From Spirochaetota bacterium (lineage in GTDB: Bacteria; Spirochaetota; UBA4802; UBA5368), in contig JALOTJ010000019.1 of NCBI GenBank assembly GCA_025457965.1, forward strand, positions 1-36,193: a DNA stretch of 36,193 nt, written 5' to 3'. This document shows positions 1-12,500 of this stretch, in pieces. Each line of letters begins with the position of its first letter. The stretch's first letter is position 1. Position numbers and translations under genes: made by a program. The notes below the pieces were generated by a model. It did not search any database and was not told the origin of the DNA. It saw nothing but the letters and a program-made list of their open reading frames with translations.

Positions 1-228
1 ACCTATCACAACTGGAAGGTAAACCGGGTGCGTCTCATCAACCTCATGGTGCCCCTGTACTACGGCAGGGTGGCCGGTTTCGTCAACACCACCTGGGACA
101 TGAGCTCGATCGAGGCGGAGAGCGTCGTCGAGCGGCAGGCCGAAGTATTTGAATCGATGAAGGGCTACCTGATCGAACGCTGGAACGAGAAGCGCGCCGA
201 ACCCGATGAATTCCCGTATGTGCGGTAA
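1..228 (+). CDS. C-terminal fragment of a protein truncated by the window edge, possibly a glycosyltransferase
   Basis: Frame 1 is open from base 1 (TYHNWKVNRVRLINLMVPLYYGRVAGFVNTTWDMSSIEAE...) to the stop at 228. The family guess rests only on a vague resemblance of the C-terminus. Confidence 0.5.
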   Translation, partial: TYHNWKVNRVRLINLMVPLYYGRVAGFVNTTWDMSSIEAESVVERQAEVFESMKGYLIERWNEKRAEPDEFPYVR

Positions 229-341
229 ATTTCTATCGCCACGATGATTTTTACTTTACGAGCCCGATCAATGGTGACACCCTTGGCGAAAGGCATGTCT
301 GCCCTGGCGGAGGAAACGCGCCCGGGCACTATCAGGTAACC

Positions 342-2384
<2,043 letters not shown>

Positions 2385-2385
2385 A

Positions 2386-3318
2386 ATGCGCTCGAACCGC
2401 CTTCTGGTCATAGCGGTTATCGCTCTTCTCTCGTCTGTGTCCGGCGCACGAACAGGCGAGGCGCGCGTCACCATCGTCTACACCAACTCCCTCAACGGCA
2501 ACCTCGACTACTGCCGCTGCCCTTCCGATCCCAAAGGGGGCCTGGTCAAGCGGGCCACCGAAATCGAATCGATCAGAAAGGCCTTCCCTAATGTCATCCT
2601 GCTCGATACGGGCGATTTCCTTACCATCGACGACGACCCGATCCTGGCCAGGCACATCGTAGAGGCCTACCGCATCATCGGATGCGACGCGATGGTCCCC
2701 GGCGACCAGGAGTTTTCCGGAGGCACGGAGTTTTTCCTCCGGCTCGCGAAAGGTATGCCCTTCGTCTGCGCCAATCTTCAGGTTAAAAGCGGCGGCGCCT
2801 GGAAGCACGCGTTCCCCCGAAGCCTTCTCATCGAACGCGGCGGAACGACGATCGGCATAACCGGGGTGATCGCTCCCGGCGCGTTCCGCTATTATCCCGA
2901 AAAAGTAACGGAGCGTCTGCGCGTGCTCGACCCCGCCGCCCGGGCTGCCGACGAGGCGGCCTCGCTCAGAAAACGGGGCGCCGGGCTGGTCATACTCCTG
3001 TCGCATGCCGGTTACGAGGCAGATATCGAGCTCGAAAAAAAACTGGAGGACGTCGACGTCATCGTGGGCGGGCATTCACAGACCCTCGTGGCCGAACCGC
3101 GCCGGGGCGGCAACGCGGTGGTGGTGCAGGCGGGGGCAAACGGCGCGCGCATAGGCATACTCGAGCTTTCGTTTCATGGCGGGAAGCCGAGGGTTATGAA
3201 AAACTCGTTCCGCCTCCCCGACGAGCACCGGCCGGCTGACGACCCGCGCATTCGCCGCATCATCGACCGTTACAACGCGGAGGTAAAACGGGAAATGGAG
3301 AAGATGCGCCTGAGATGA
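2386..3318 (+). CDS. Exported metallophosphatase of the 5'-nucleotidase (UshA/SoxB-like) superfamily
   Basis: In-frame ATG at 2386 followed by a signal peptide; VTIVYTNSLNGNLDYCRCPSDPKGGLVKRATEI, ILLDTGDFL, VILLSHAGYEADIELEKKLEDVDVIVGGHSQT. ORF-track start at 2197 trimmed because it overlaps the upstream CDS. Confidence 0.8.
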   Translation: MRSNRLLVIAVIALLSSVSGARTGEARVTIVYTNSLNGNLDYCRCPSDPKGGLVKRATEIESIRKAFPNVILLDTGDFLTIDDDPILARHIVEAYRIIGCDAMVPGDQEFSGGTEFFLRLAKGMPFVCANLQVKSGGAWKHAFPRSLLIERGGTTIGITGVIAPGAFRYYPEKVTERLRVLDPAARAADEAASLRKRGAGLVILLSHAGYEADIELEKKLEDVDVIVGGHSQTLVAEPRRGGNAVVVQAGANGARIGILELSFHGGKPRVMKNSFRLPDEHRPADDPRIRRIIDRYNAEVKREMEKMRLR

Positions 3319-3818
3319 TCGATCTTGCGGATTTTAAAAAACCGGCCCGCGAGGCCGCCGTTATCGTCGCGCTCGCCTGCGTGCTGGGCCTTGCGGCGAA
3401 CCTCCTTCACCCGAACGGATACAGGCTCGTACCGGTTGAGGACCCGGCGTACCGGAAGATCGTGCGTATCGACGCGGCGGAGGCAAAAATCAAGTTCGAC
3501 AGCGGAGCGGCCGTTTTCATCGATACGCGCTCACCGTTGGAGTTTGTGGCGTCGGGCATCCCCGGCGCACTGAACATCCCCGGCAGTCCCGAATCGTCGT
3601 CCCTCAATGCGATAAAGGCGAACAGCGGTATTTTCGAGCAAGCCGTCGAGCCGGTCGTCTACTGTTCGGGCCTGGCCTGTGACAGCTCGGAATCGCTGGC
3701 GCGGCTGTTAGTGTCACTGGGGTACTCGCGCAGCGTGTATATTGTGCCCGGCGGCCTTTCTGAATGGGAAGCGAAAGGATATCCGGTGCGTAAAAAAGAA
3801 GAGGAAAAAACGGAATAG
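3315..3818 (+). CDS. Membrane-anchored rhodanese-domain protein
   Basis: N-terminal TM segment; rhodanese signatures FIDTRSPLEFVASGIPGALNIP, VVYCSGLACDSSESLARLLVSLGY, VPGGLSEWEAKGYPV. Start overlaps the upstream stop (ATGA). Confidence 0.85.
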   Translation: MIDLADFKKPAREAAVIVALACVLGLAANLLHPNGYRLVPVEDPAYRKIVRIDAAEAKIKFDSGAAVFIDTRSPLEFVASGIPGALNIPGSPESSSLNAIKANSGIFEQAVEPVVYCSGLACDSSESLARLLVSLGYSRSVYIVPGGLSEWEAKGYPVRKKEEEKTE

Positions 3819-3821
3819 GCG

Positions 3822-4322
3822 ATGGGCTTCATTAAAAATTCTCTGCGTGGCGTGGCCTACGGCAACGGGGTGACCGCGTTTCTCCGCGTAGCGATCGGTC
3901 TGCTGTTCATGTGGTCCGGCGGTGCAAAAATGATCGATCCCGCGGGGTTCGGGAAGATCATCGGGTTCTACGGCATCCTGCCCGAGCGGTTGCTGCCCTA
4001 CGCGGCAGCCACACTTCCGTCGATCGAACTGCTGGCCGGCGCGCTCCTCTCCGTTGGATACCGGATAAAGCCGGCGGCGCTTATTACCGCGTCGCTGCTT
4101 GTGATATTCATCGCGGCCATCACCCTCAACCTGGCGCGGGGCGAGCGCTTCGATTGCGGCTGCTTCGATCTCGCGCGCTTCGGCATAAGCGAGACGATCG
4201 GACCTGGCGTCATCGCGCGCGACGCCGCCCTCCTGGCCGTGGCGCTCGTGCTCTACCGGGCGAAAAAACACGTTGCCTCGATCGAGGCGGTCTGCGAACG
4301 CATCCGGCTCCGCGAGCTGTAA
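3822..4322 (+). CDS. DoxX/MauE-like membrane protein
   Basis: Four-TM pattern with LRVAIGLLFMWSGGAKMIDPAGF and the CxC segment ERFDCGCFDL; immediately follows the rhodanese gene. Confidence 0.75.
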   Translation: MGFIKNSLRGVAYGNGVTAFLRVAIGLLFMWSGGAKMIDPAGFGKIIGFYGILPERLLPYAAATLPSIELLAGALLSVGYRIKPAALITASLLVIFIAAITLNLARGERFDCGCFDLARFGISETIGPGVIARDAALLAVALVLYRAKKHVASIEAVCERIRLREL

Positions 4323-4355
4323 ACCGTCCGACGCGAGCAGAAGGCCGCGGCTTTT

Positions 4356-5159
4356 CTACTTGAACGAATGCTCGGCCGCGGGGAAGGTTCCGGCCTTCAC
4401 TTCGCGCGAATAGTCCGAAAGCGCCTTCCTGACGGTATCCGCGAGGTTCGTGTATTTCTTCAGAAATTTTGGGTTAAACCGCTCGTCGAAACCCAGCATA
4501 TCGTTGATAACCAGCACCTGCCCGTCGCAGAGGTTTCCCGCGCCGATGCCGATGGTCGGTATCGAGAGGCTTTTGGTGATCTCACCGGCGAGCAGGGCCG
4601 GCACCATCTCGAGCACAATAGAGAACGCGCCGTTATCCTCGAGTATTTTGGCATCCTCAATCATTATTCGCCGTTTGTCTTCCTCTCGGCCCTGTACGGT
4701 GTACCCTCCCAGCTTGTGGACGGACTGCGGCGTCAGCCCGAGGTGCCCCATGACCGGAATCGATGCTTTCGTAAGGACCTCGACGATGTGAGCAAAATCG
4801 CGCCCCCCCTCGAGCTTCACGGCGTTTGCACCCGTCTCTTTCATTATGCGGCCGCAGTTACGAAGGGTATCTTCCGCGGAAACATGGTAACTCATGAACG
4901 GGAGGTCCACGACGATGAAGGTCTCCGGGGCCCCGCGCCGAACGATCGTGGCGTGGTAGATCATCTGCTCCACCGTCACCGGAAGCGTCGTCGAGTTGCC
5001 CGCGAACGCCATCCCCACCGAATCACCCACCAGGATCACGTCGATGTCGCTCTCCTCGATAAGGCGCGCGCATGCGAAATCGTAGCAGGTTATCATCGCA
5101 ATGGGATTCTTTTCGTCCCGGGCCTTTTTGAAATCATTGATCGTTTTTATCCTCGCCAT
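4356..5159 (-). CDS. panB: 3-methyl-2-oxobutanoate hydroxymethyltransferase
   Basis: MITCYDFACARLIEESDIDVILVGDSVGMAFAGNSTTLPVTVEQMIYHA...VKLEGG...PVMGHLGLTPQSVHKLGGYTVQG...IGIGAGNLCDGQVLVINDMLG are classic PanB blocks. Confidence 0.96.
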   Translation of the reverse strand: MARIKTINDFKKARDEKNPIAMITCYDFACARLIEESDIDVILVGDSVGMAFAGNSTTLPVTVEQMIYHATIVRRGAPETFIVVDLPFMSYHVSAEDTLRNCGRIMKETGANAVKLEGGRDFAHIVEVLTKASIPVMGHLGLTPQSVHKLGGYTVQGREEDKRRIMIEDAKILEDNGAFSIVLEMVPALLAGEITKSLSIPTIGIGAGNLCDGQVLVINDMLGFDERFNPKFLKKYTNLADTVRKALSDYSREVKAGTFPAAEHSFK

Positions 5160-5608
5160 CGCAACAACACCTCCCTGTATGGTTCACCTGTCGCCGGATC
5201 CGTCAGATCCGGTTCGATCTCGAGCAGATGTTTCATCACAAACACCCTCTGCTTGATGCGCGGATGCGGTATTTCCAGATCCGCGGTTTTTATCACCATG
5301 ACATCATATAAAAGTATATCGAGGTCGATTATGCGCGGCCCCCGGGGAATCACGCGCACCCTTCCCATGTCGGCCTCGATGCGCGAGAGACCGGCGTACA
5401 GATCGCCAGGCGCGAGCTTAGTCGTTCCGCGCACGACCGTGTTGAGAAAGCGCGGCTGGTCCGTCACGTCGACCGGTTCGGTCTCCTCGACGGAGCTCGC
5501 GCCGGTTACGGCCAGAAGCTCCCGCTCGGCCATCATTCGCCGGGCGCGTTCGATGTTCGCCCGCCGGTCTCCGAGATTCGTCCCGAGTCCAATATACGCA
5601 ATCGCCAC
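5147..5608 (-). CDS. folK: 2-amino-4-hydroxy-6-hydroxymethyldihydropteridine pyrophosphokinase
   Basis: AYIGLGTNLGDRRANIERA...FLNTVVRGTTKLAPGDLYAGLSRIEADMGRVR...GPRIIDLDILLYD...IPHPRIKQRVFVMKHLLEI. GTG start inferred at 5608; 3' end overlaps panB. Confidence 0.94.
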   Translation of the reverse strand: MAIAYIGLGTNLGDRRANIERARRMMAERELLAVTGASSVEETEPVDVTDQPRFLNTVVRGTTKLAPGDLYAGLSRIEADMGRVRVIPRGPRIIDLDILLYDVMVIKTADLEIPHPRIKQRVFVMKHLLEIEPDLTDPATGEPYREVLLRWRG

Positions 5609-5610
5609 GA

Positions 5611-6432
5611 CTACAGCCTGTCGCGGTAGTCGGGTCCCGACACTTCGATTATGACGCACATCTCCTTTATGCGCGAGAGTATTCTCCCTCCGGAAAGCTC
5701 TTTCAGCGTCTTGAACGGATTGTTGTTGGAGGTGAAGATCGTGAACTTCTCGGCCTCGTAGCGCGCGTCCACAAGGTTATAGAGCGTCTCGGCCTCCCAG
5801 GCGGAATCGCGCTGTACGCCGAAGTCGTCGACCACGAGCACGTCCACCTCTCCCAGCTCCTGTTCGATCCTGTTCGCCTCGCCATAGGTATCGGAGTCCT
5901 CGTTAAAGGTGGCGCGGAGGCGGTTGAAGAAGGTGCGCGATATCTTGATGAAGCGCCCCTCCACGGCATGGCGTATTATGAGCTCGGTGAGTATTATGGA
6001 AGAGAGCAGGGTCTTCCCGGTCCCCGGGTTTCCCCAGAGGAAGAGCCCCTTGCCGGTGGAAGGAAATTTTTTTACCATGTCGTAGGCGGTGTTCTTGGCG
6101 TCGGCGGCCAGCTTGTGTATGGAATCGAACGAGTCGAAGAAACGCCAGCGGTATTTCCTGTCTATTCCGGAGCGCGAGTAAATGGCGTTGATGCGGTCTA
6201 TCCGCATCCGTACCGAACGACAGGCGCAGTCGCGGATCTCGCCGCCGTCGTAATAGAAATACGGGGATTCGCCGCCGCATTTGCATGCCGGAATCACGCA
6301 TTTCGGGCACGGCGAAAGCGGTACTTCTCCCATCACCTCGAATCCCACCTCATGCACTATGCCGGTATGCTCGCAGTATGCGCAGAAATGGCTTGCCGCC
6401 GGTTTTTGTCGCTGTTTACTGTCTGTCACCAT
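5611..6432 (-). CDS. DnaC/DnaI-like ATPase (helicase loader family) with cysteine-rich N-terminus
   Basis: Walker A GNPGTGKTLLSSIIL; Walker B VDVLVVDDFGVQ; FTSNNNPF sensor; N-terminal CAYC...CPKC...CKC...CAC cysteines. Start set at MVTDSKQ (6432). Confidence 0.85.
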   Translation of the reverse strand: MVTDSKQRQKPAASHFCAYCEHTGIVHEVGFEVMGEVPLSPCPKCVIPACKCGGESPYFYYDGGEIRDCACRSVRMRIDRINAIYSRSGIDRKYRWRFFDSFDSIHKLAADAKNTAYDMVKKFPSTGKGLFLWGNPGTGKTLLSSIILTELIIRHAVEGRFIKISRTFFNRLRATFNEDSDTYGEANRIEQELGEVDVLVVDDFGVQRDSAWEAETLYNLVDARYEAEKFTIFTSNNNPFKTLKELSGGRILSRIKEMCVIIEVSGPDYRDRL

Positions 6433-6626
6433 TGGTGCGCTCCCGGGAGGATGATTGCGCCCGCCGCACGCGGACGCACCCTCGATGCTGACCGCCGGAA
6501 CAAATCCTGTCAATCAAATATACCGTCAATATGCCGGTTTTCGGCATGTTCTACCGCTTTCTTTTTACCGGCGCCGCCGAAGGTGGACCAATACTCGGGG
6601 AGCGATTGATTTCTACCGGAGCGGTA

Positions 6627-7952
6627 TCAGAGGAGGTTCGAGGCGAGCTCGGCCAGCTGCGACCGCTCGCCTTTTTCGAGGGTGACATGCGCGTACAACC
6701 GCTGTCCCTTCATCTTGTCGATAAGATAGGTAATGCCGCAGCTCCGGGAGTCGAGGTAGGGCGTGTCAATCTGATAGGGGTCGCCGGTGAAAACGATCTT
6801 GGTACCCTCGCCTGCCCGGGTAATGATGGTCTTGACCTCGTGAGGCGTAAGGTTCTGCGCCTCGTCAACGATGAAGAAAACCTTTGAAAGGCTCCGGCCC
6901 CGTATATAGGCCAGCGCCATTATAAGCAGCTTTTCGTTCGCCACCATCTGCGAAATGCGCCTGAAATCCTCGGACTCCTCGTCGAACTGGTTCTTGATCA
7001 CCGAAAGGTTGTCGAAGAGCGACTGCATATAGGGGTCAAGCTTGCTCTGGATATCGCCGGGGAGATAGCCGATGTCCCGGTTTGAGAGCGGAATGATGGG
7101 CTTGGCCAGGAGTATCTGTTTGTATTCCCTGCGGCACTCGAGCGAAGCCGCGAGCGCCATGAGCGTCTTGCCGGTGCCGGCCTTTCCCGAGAGGGTAACC
7201 AGGCTTATCGCGGGGTTCATGAGCGCGTTCAGGGCGAATGTCTGCTCGGCATTGCGCGGCGTGATGCCGTAGGCCTTCTTTTTCTCAACGAGCCGCAGGA
7301 CGTTATCGTCCTTCATGTACATGGCGAGCACGCTCTTGGCGCCGTTACGCATAATGAAAAATTCGTTGGGATGGGGCGGCTCACTGAAGCCCGATTCCTC
7401 AAATCGGATCGTTCCATCCCGGTACATTGTGTCGATCAGCACGGAGGAAACGTCCTCGACGAGGTTCTTGCCGGTATAAAGCTCGTCGATGTCCTTGACC
7501 TTGCCCGTCTCGTAATCCTCTGCCTTAAGGCCGATGCTCTTGGCCTTCATTCTGAGGTTGATGTCCTTGCTGACAAGGAAGACGCGCCCGAACCCGGATT
7601 CCCTGGCGAGGTTGTACGCAAGCGACAGGATGCGGTGGTCGGGCGTGTCCTCCCAGAATATCTCCCGGAGGTATTCGTCTTTTTTTATGTTCGTGTTTAC
7701 GACGATGGTGCCGCCCGAGTCGAGCGCCGCCCCCTCGTTTAGCAGCCGATCGCCGATGAGCGCGTCGAGCTCGCGCGAAAATTCGCGTGCATTGAAATTG
7801 ATGATCTCGTTTCCGCGCTTGAAACGGTCGATTTCCTCAAGGAGGGTGATGGGAATAACGACTGCGTGTTCTTCGAAGGAATAAATACAACGGTAATCGT
7901 AAAGGACCACATTGGTGTCGAGGACGAATATCTTGTTATCGTTGCTGGACAT
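6627..7952 (-). CDS. PIN domain + PhoH-like ATPase
   Basis: N-terminal PIN ([11 protein letters not shown]...), PhoH ATPase ([57 protein letters not shown]). Start set at MSSNDNK (7952). Confidence 0.93.
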   Translation of the reverse strand: MSSNDNKIFVLDTNVVLYDYRCIYSFEEHAVVIPITLLEEIDRFKRGNEIINFNAREFSRELDALIGDRLLNEGAALDSGGTIVVNTNIKKDEYLREIFWEDTPDHRILSLAYNLARESGFGRVFLVSKDINLRMKAKSIGLKAEDYETGKVKDIDELYTGKNLVEDVSSVLIDTMYRDGTIRFEESGFSEPPHPNEFFIMRNGAKSVLAMYMKDDNVLRLVEKKKAYGITPRNAEQTFALNALMNPAISLVTLSGKAGTGKTLMALAASLECRREYKQILLAKPIIPLSNRDIGYLPGDIQSKLDPYMQSLFDNLSVIKNQFDEESEDFRRISQMVANEKLLIMALAYIRGRSLSKVFFIVDEAQNLTPHEVKTIITRAGEGTKIVFTGDPYQIDTPYLDSRSCGITYLIDKMKGQRLYAHVTLEKGERSQLAELASNLL

Positions 7953-8053
7953 GTATGCCGTGTTTATTTTCCGCCTGGCACCGCTCTTGAACGTTGATGG
8001 AATGATACGCGCTTTGCACGCGAAAGGCAACTATTATTTTTCCATATCAGTGC

Positions 8054-8105
8054 GTTTACCCGCCGACGGGACGGAAAAACCCGATTATTCCCGCCGTCGG
8101 TAAAC
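8054..8105. repeat. Imperfect inverted repeat in the phoH/vanW divergent intergenic region
   Basis: Left arm GTTTACCCGCCGACGG pairs with right arm CCGTCGGTAAAC (bulged in the left arm). Confidence 0.4.
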
Positions 8106-8112
8106 TTTATTA

Positions 8113-8142
8113 TTGACCCATGGAGCGATTTGCCGGTATAGT
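8113..8142 (+). promoter_or_regulatory. Predicted sigma70-type promoter of the vanW/AMMECR1/A2M cluster
   Basis: TTGACC (8113-8118), 18-bp spacer, TATAGT (8137-8142), 66 bp upstream of the GTG at 8208. Confidence 0.5.
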
Positions 8143-8207
8143 TTTCCACGTAAAGGACGGCATCATACCCGCAAGCCCGCACCCCCGCCGTCCTCGGCAA
8201 GGCTGAC

Positions 8208-8918
8208 GTGAAACCACTTAAGACACTTTTTTTAATTATGATCTTCGTGATCCGATCCCTCGACGCTTCCTCCGGGGATGGGAGGCCTGAGATCATCGCC
8301 TCGTTCTCCACCTCGGTAGAGGACCAGGACGATGCGGTACGCCACAACATACGCCTCGCCTGCGGAAAGCTCGACGGATATATCGTGATGCCGAAATCCA
8401 TCTTCTCGTTCAATGACACGGTCGGCGAGGGCTCCACCCGGAACGGATTCAGAAACGGCGCGGTGCTCTACCGTGACGAGGTGCGTTACGAACCCGGCGG
8501 CGGCCTCTGCCAGGTGTCATCCACGCTCTTTAACGCGCTTCTGGCCGCCGGCGGCGAGATAGCCGAACGGCACCGTCACTTTCAGCCCGTCACCTACGTG
8601 CCGCCGGGACTGGACGCGACGATAAAGTACGGAAAGAAGGACCTCCGCATACGGAACCCCTATGATCAGAAGCTTTATATCGAGTCGTCCGTAAGCGGCA
8701 AGAGCCTTCTGGTGCGTATTCGATCTGACATCCCTCCTGCCTTCCGTTATGAGCTTTTCACCGAGGAGGAAGAGGCGGAACTTCCGATCCAGGACGACGG
8801 AAGGCGCCTCCGTGGCGGCATAAGCGTGAATGTCTACCGGAAGAAACTCTCCGGCGACCGGCTCATAGAGTCATTTCTGCTCTACAGAGATCATTACCCC
8901 GCGGTATACCTCAAATGA
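8208..8918 (+). CDS. VanW family protein
   Basis: IVMPKSIFSFNDTVGEGSTRNGFRNGAVLYRDEVRYEPGGGLCQVSSTLFNALLAAGGEIAERHRHFQPVTYVPPGLDATIKYGKKDLRIRNPYDQKLYI matches the VanW core. Confidence 0.9.
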   Translation: MKPLKTLFLIMIFVIRSLDASSGDGRPEIIASFSTSVEDQDDAVRHNIRLACGKLDGYIVMPKSIFSFNDTVGEGSTRNGFRNGAVLYRDEVRYEPGGGLCQVSSTLFNALLAAGGEIAERHRHFQPVTYVPPGLDATIKYGKKDLRIRNPYDQKLYIESSVSGKSLLVRIRSDIPPAFRYELFTEEEEAELPIQDDGRRLRGGISVNVYRKKLSGDRLIESFLLYRDHYPAVYLK

Positions 8919-9502
8919 TCCACGCCCTTCTTATCGCCATGGCATTGTTCGCGCCGTCGCAGGCCTCTCCCGACGATCCGCTTCGTGATTGGGCCGGCTT
9001 CGCGAAAAGCCCGGAATCGGCCGTGCTCTCCGACTGGTTGCGCTGTGTTGCCCGCGGGCGCCTTCTGGCTGAGGATTACCCCGGGCGCTTAATGATCGAT
9101 GTTCCGACTTATTTCGGCAAGCTCGGCCTTTTTATCACGCTGGTAAAGGGGTCAAAGGTGCGGGGCTGTTTCGGGGCTTTTCACCATAAAACGGGGGACG
9201 CGGAGCTCGCCCTGCGTGAATATATAAACGGAGCGCTGTTCCTCGATCCGCGGTACCCTCCTCTCGATATCCGGGAGCTCGGTGAAACGAGGATCATACT
9301 CACGGTCGCGGGGGAGCTCGTGCCCGTTGATGATATAAATCAGGTTGATTTTTCCCGTTACGGCCTTATGATAAGCTTCGAGAACGGCGAGAAGATCGTA
9401 CTGGTCCCCTCCGAGATCAGGAGCCGGGACCGTCTCGACAGGATAATCGGGTCCGGAATGGTCGTGCAGTGCGCGGCATTCCGCGCCGTGACGATACGCT
9501 GA
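8915..9502 (+). CDS. AMMECR1-domain protein
   Basis: GLFITLVKGSKVRGCFGAF...LALREYINGALFLDPRYPPLDIREL...RIILTVAGELVPVDD...YGLMISFENGEKIVLVPSEI. Start overlaps the VanW stop codon. Confidence 0.75.
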   Translation: MIHALLIAMALFAPSQASPDDPLRDWAGFAKSPESAVLSDWLRCVARGRLLAEDYPGRLMIDVPTYFGKLGLFITLVKGSKVRGCFGAFHHKTGDAELALREYINGALFLDPRYPPLDIRELGETRIILTVAGELVPVDDINQVDFSRYGLMISFENGEKIVLVPSEIRSRDRLDRIIGSGMVVQCAAFRAVTIR

Positions 9503-9549
9503 AACCGGGCCTCAAGCCGGCGCGATCCCATCTCACGGAGAATAAGACA

Positions 9550-12500
9550 ATGCACCCACAATTTTTTAAAACCGCACGAATCGCCTCGCTTTTCATCCTG
9601 GTCGCCACCGCGCTCTCATGCGCGACCACGGGGCGTGAGGTGCTCCCCGACGGCCGGGCCGTATACAAGAAGGCCGGCTCGGCCGATATCGCCCGCTCCG
9701 AGGTCATCGAGGGAACGGTGACCGACGCGGCAACGCGCAAGGGGATCCGCGGCGCGACGGTCGAGATCAAGAACGCGAACATGGGGATGGGCTACTACCG
9801 CCTCGAAACCGATTCGAGCGGAGCGTTCCGTATCGTGGATTTTATCAAACACGTCCGTTACCGGATAGAGATCAGCGCGAACGGTTATGTACCATATATA
9901 ACCACCGAATCGATATCCGCGGGCAGGTACGCGATCGAACTCCGGCGCGAGGGCATCCTCGAGGGCATGGTACGGGATTCGGCCGGCGCACCCATAGCGG
10001 GAGTCGAAGTCAAACTATCGTCAGAATACGGGGGCGAGCATGACGAGCGGCCGATGGACCGCCCCCTCATCGCCACGAGCGACGCGGGCGGCAAATACTC
10101 TTTTTCGCGCCTGGCCGAGGGTTCGTACGCCGTCGCGTTTGCGAAAACCGGCTACATCACCGAGACGGCCGTCATACAGCGACTGAAAAGCGGCGAGCGC
10201 TTCGCGCTTCCCATGCGGCTCTTCCGTCCCGCCTCGATCGCCGGCTCGATCGCCATACAAAACGTGGACAGCCCCGCCGTCAATATGAACATAACGCTCA
10301 AGGGCCGCGTGACGCATGCGACCGTGTCCTACCACGACGGAAGCTACCGGATCGACGACATCAAGCCGGGCACCTACGCGGTTTCCCTCTCCCATGAGGG
10401 CTTCCACGCCCTCGACGCGCCGCCGCTCGCGATTCAGGAGGGCGCACAGATCAATGGCTTCAACTTCACCGTCAGGCCGAAGGAACCACAGCTCCAGGTA
10501 TACGCGTACCGGTACACCTTCGCGCCGGGAATGAAGGTTGAGTTCAATCTCAAAACGATCCGCCTGGAGAAGGTCAATGCCAGGATATACCGCGTACCGC
10601 TGGGCCTCATCCTGAGCGGCCGGGTTGACCCGAACAAGCTCGACGTGCGCGCAGTGAAGCTCCAGGCCGTGCGCGAATGGGAGCTCCCCGTTCAGGACTT
10701 CCAGCCCTATGAGTGGCGCTATCAGGCGATGGACCTCAGCGAACCGCTCCCCGCGGGCGCCTACTGCGTTGAGGTCGCGGGGGCCGGGCGCGCCGTCGAC
10801 CGCAAGTTTTTCACCGTCACCTCGACGGGGCTCGTGGTCAAGCGCTCGCGCGAATCGGTCTTCGCCTACGTAACGAGCCTGGTTACGAACGAACCGGTGC
10901 CCAACGCCTCGGTGGTGGTATTCGACAACACCCCGGTGAAACAGGATATTCGGGCGCGGCGCACCGCGACGAAACCGCCCGAGCGCATCGAGGACCTCCC
11001 GGTTAAAATCGTACACCGGGGGAAGACCGACGCGGGCGGCGTCTTTCACCATCCGCTCAAAAGCGGTATGCACCTCTCGGTGCTCGCCGTCGCGCCGGAC
11101 AACAGTTATGCGTTTGCGAGCACCGGCTCGCCCTACTCCTTCGCGCAGGAGGAGAGCAAGTATTTCGTCTATACCGACCGGCCCGTCTACCGCGCGGGAG
11201 ACACGGTGTTCTACAAGATAATCGGAAAGAAACGCGAGCGCCGATTCGCCCCGCTTTCATCGAGCGCGCTGCAGTACGAGATCAGGAATGCCGATTTCGA
11301 CGAGACGATCCAGAGCGGCACGATGACGCTCGACCAGTGGGGAACGTACGGCGGCTCGATCAAACTCGACGGAGAGGCACGCCTGGGTGAACACCATATT
11401 CGCGTGGGTAAAACCGCCGAGACCCTTTACGGCAGCGGGAGATTCTACGTGGAGCAGTACCGCAAGCCCGAATTCAAAATCGACATCAGCCCGGCCCGGC
11501 CCTATTTCATAAACGGCGACACCGCCGAGTTCCGCGTGGACGCCAAATATTTTTTCGGCGCGCCGCTGAAGGGCGCCCTGGTTAAATACCGCTTCTACGA
11601 AAGCCGACTCCGCGACACCGACACCACCTACTGGTGGGAGGAGGACTACGGCCACAGCGAGGCCTACAACCGCATCAAGCTGGAAGGCGACCGCTACCTC
11701 GACGATAACGGCGTGGCCGCGCTGCGCCTGGCGTGCGGGAGCTTTCCGTACGACCGCGAGATAACGCTCGAGGCGACGATTGTGGACCGGTCGAACGTCA
11801 GCATCACCTCCCGCGCCAGCGTAAAGGTCGGGCGGGGAGACTTCTACATCAAGATCAACCCGGCCCAGAGCTTCTTCGCCGACGACGAAAAAAAGATAAT
11901 CGATGTTAAGACGACCGCCCACGACGGCGCTCCCGTAAGCGCGCCGGTCGAGGTAAAGGTTTTCCGGTACCTCTGGAAGCCCTGGCAGCGGGTCTATGTC
12001 CATGACAAGGTGCCCGTTTTCGAGCGGAAGTTCCAGACCGACGCGAAGGGCGCCTTCAGGCTCGAGCTCCCGAAAAAGTTCGACCTGTACGGCGAGTTCG
12101 ACATAATCGCCGCGGCCCGCGACAGGCGCGAAAACGAGATCACCGCCTCGCGCGTGGTGTGGGTGTACAGCTCGCGCGGCGCGCGCGTGGACTCCCGCTT
12201 CAAAAACCTCGAACTTTCCGTTGACCGGCCGACCCTTGATAAACCGGGGGAGATCACCTGCCTCCTTAAAAGCCGCTTCCCCGACGCGTGGGTGTGCCTC
12301 ACCGTGGAGGGCCGGGACGTCTACGAGAAGAAGGTCGTTCGCATGACCGGTAACGTCATGCCGGTAAAGATGCTTATTAAAGATGAATACGCGCCAAACT
12401 GCTATATAACCGCGACGATGCAGCGAAGCCGCGCGCTCTTCACGAGCTCCGCCGGCGTAACGCTCCCCGACGCCGATACCCGGATTATGATCAGCATCAC

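Noticed and set aside
4368-5654. 428-aa plus-strand ORF opposite panB/folK
   Set aside because: Antisense to two genes with unambiguous signatures.
8120-8206. 28-aa ORF (MERFAGIVFHVKDGIIPASPHPRRPRQG) just before vanW, possible leader peptide
   Set aside because: Its ATG lies between the predicted -35 and -10, so it would not be in the transcript.
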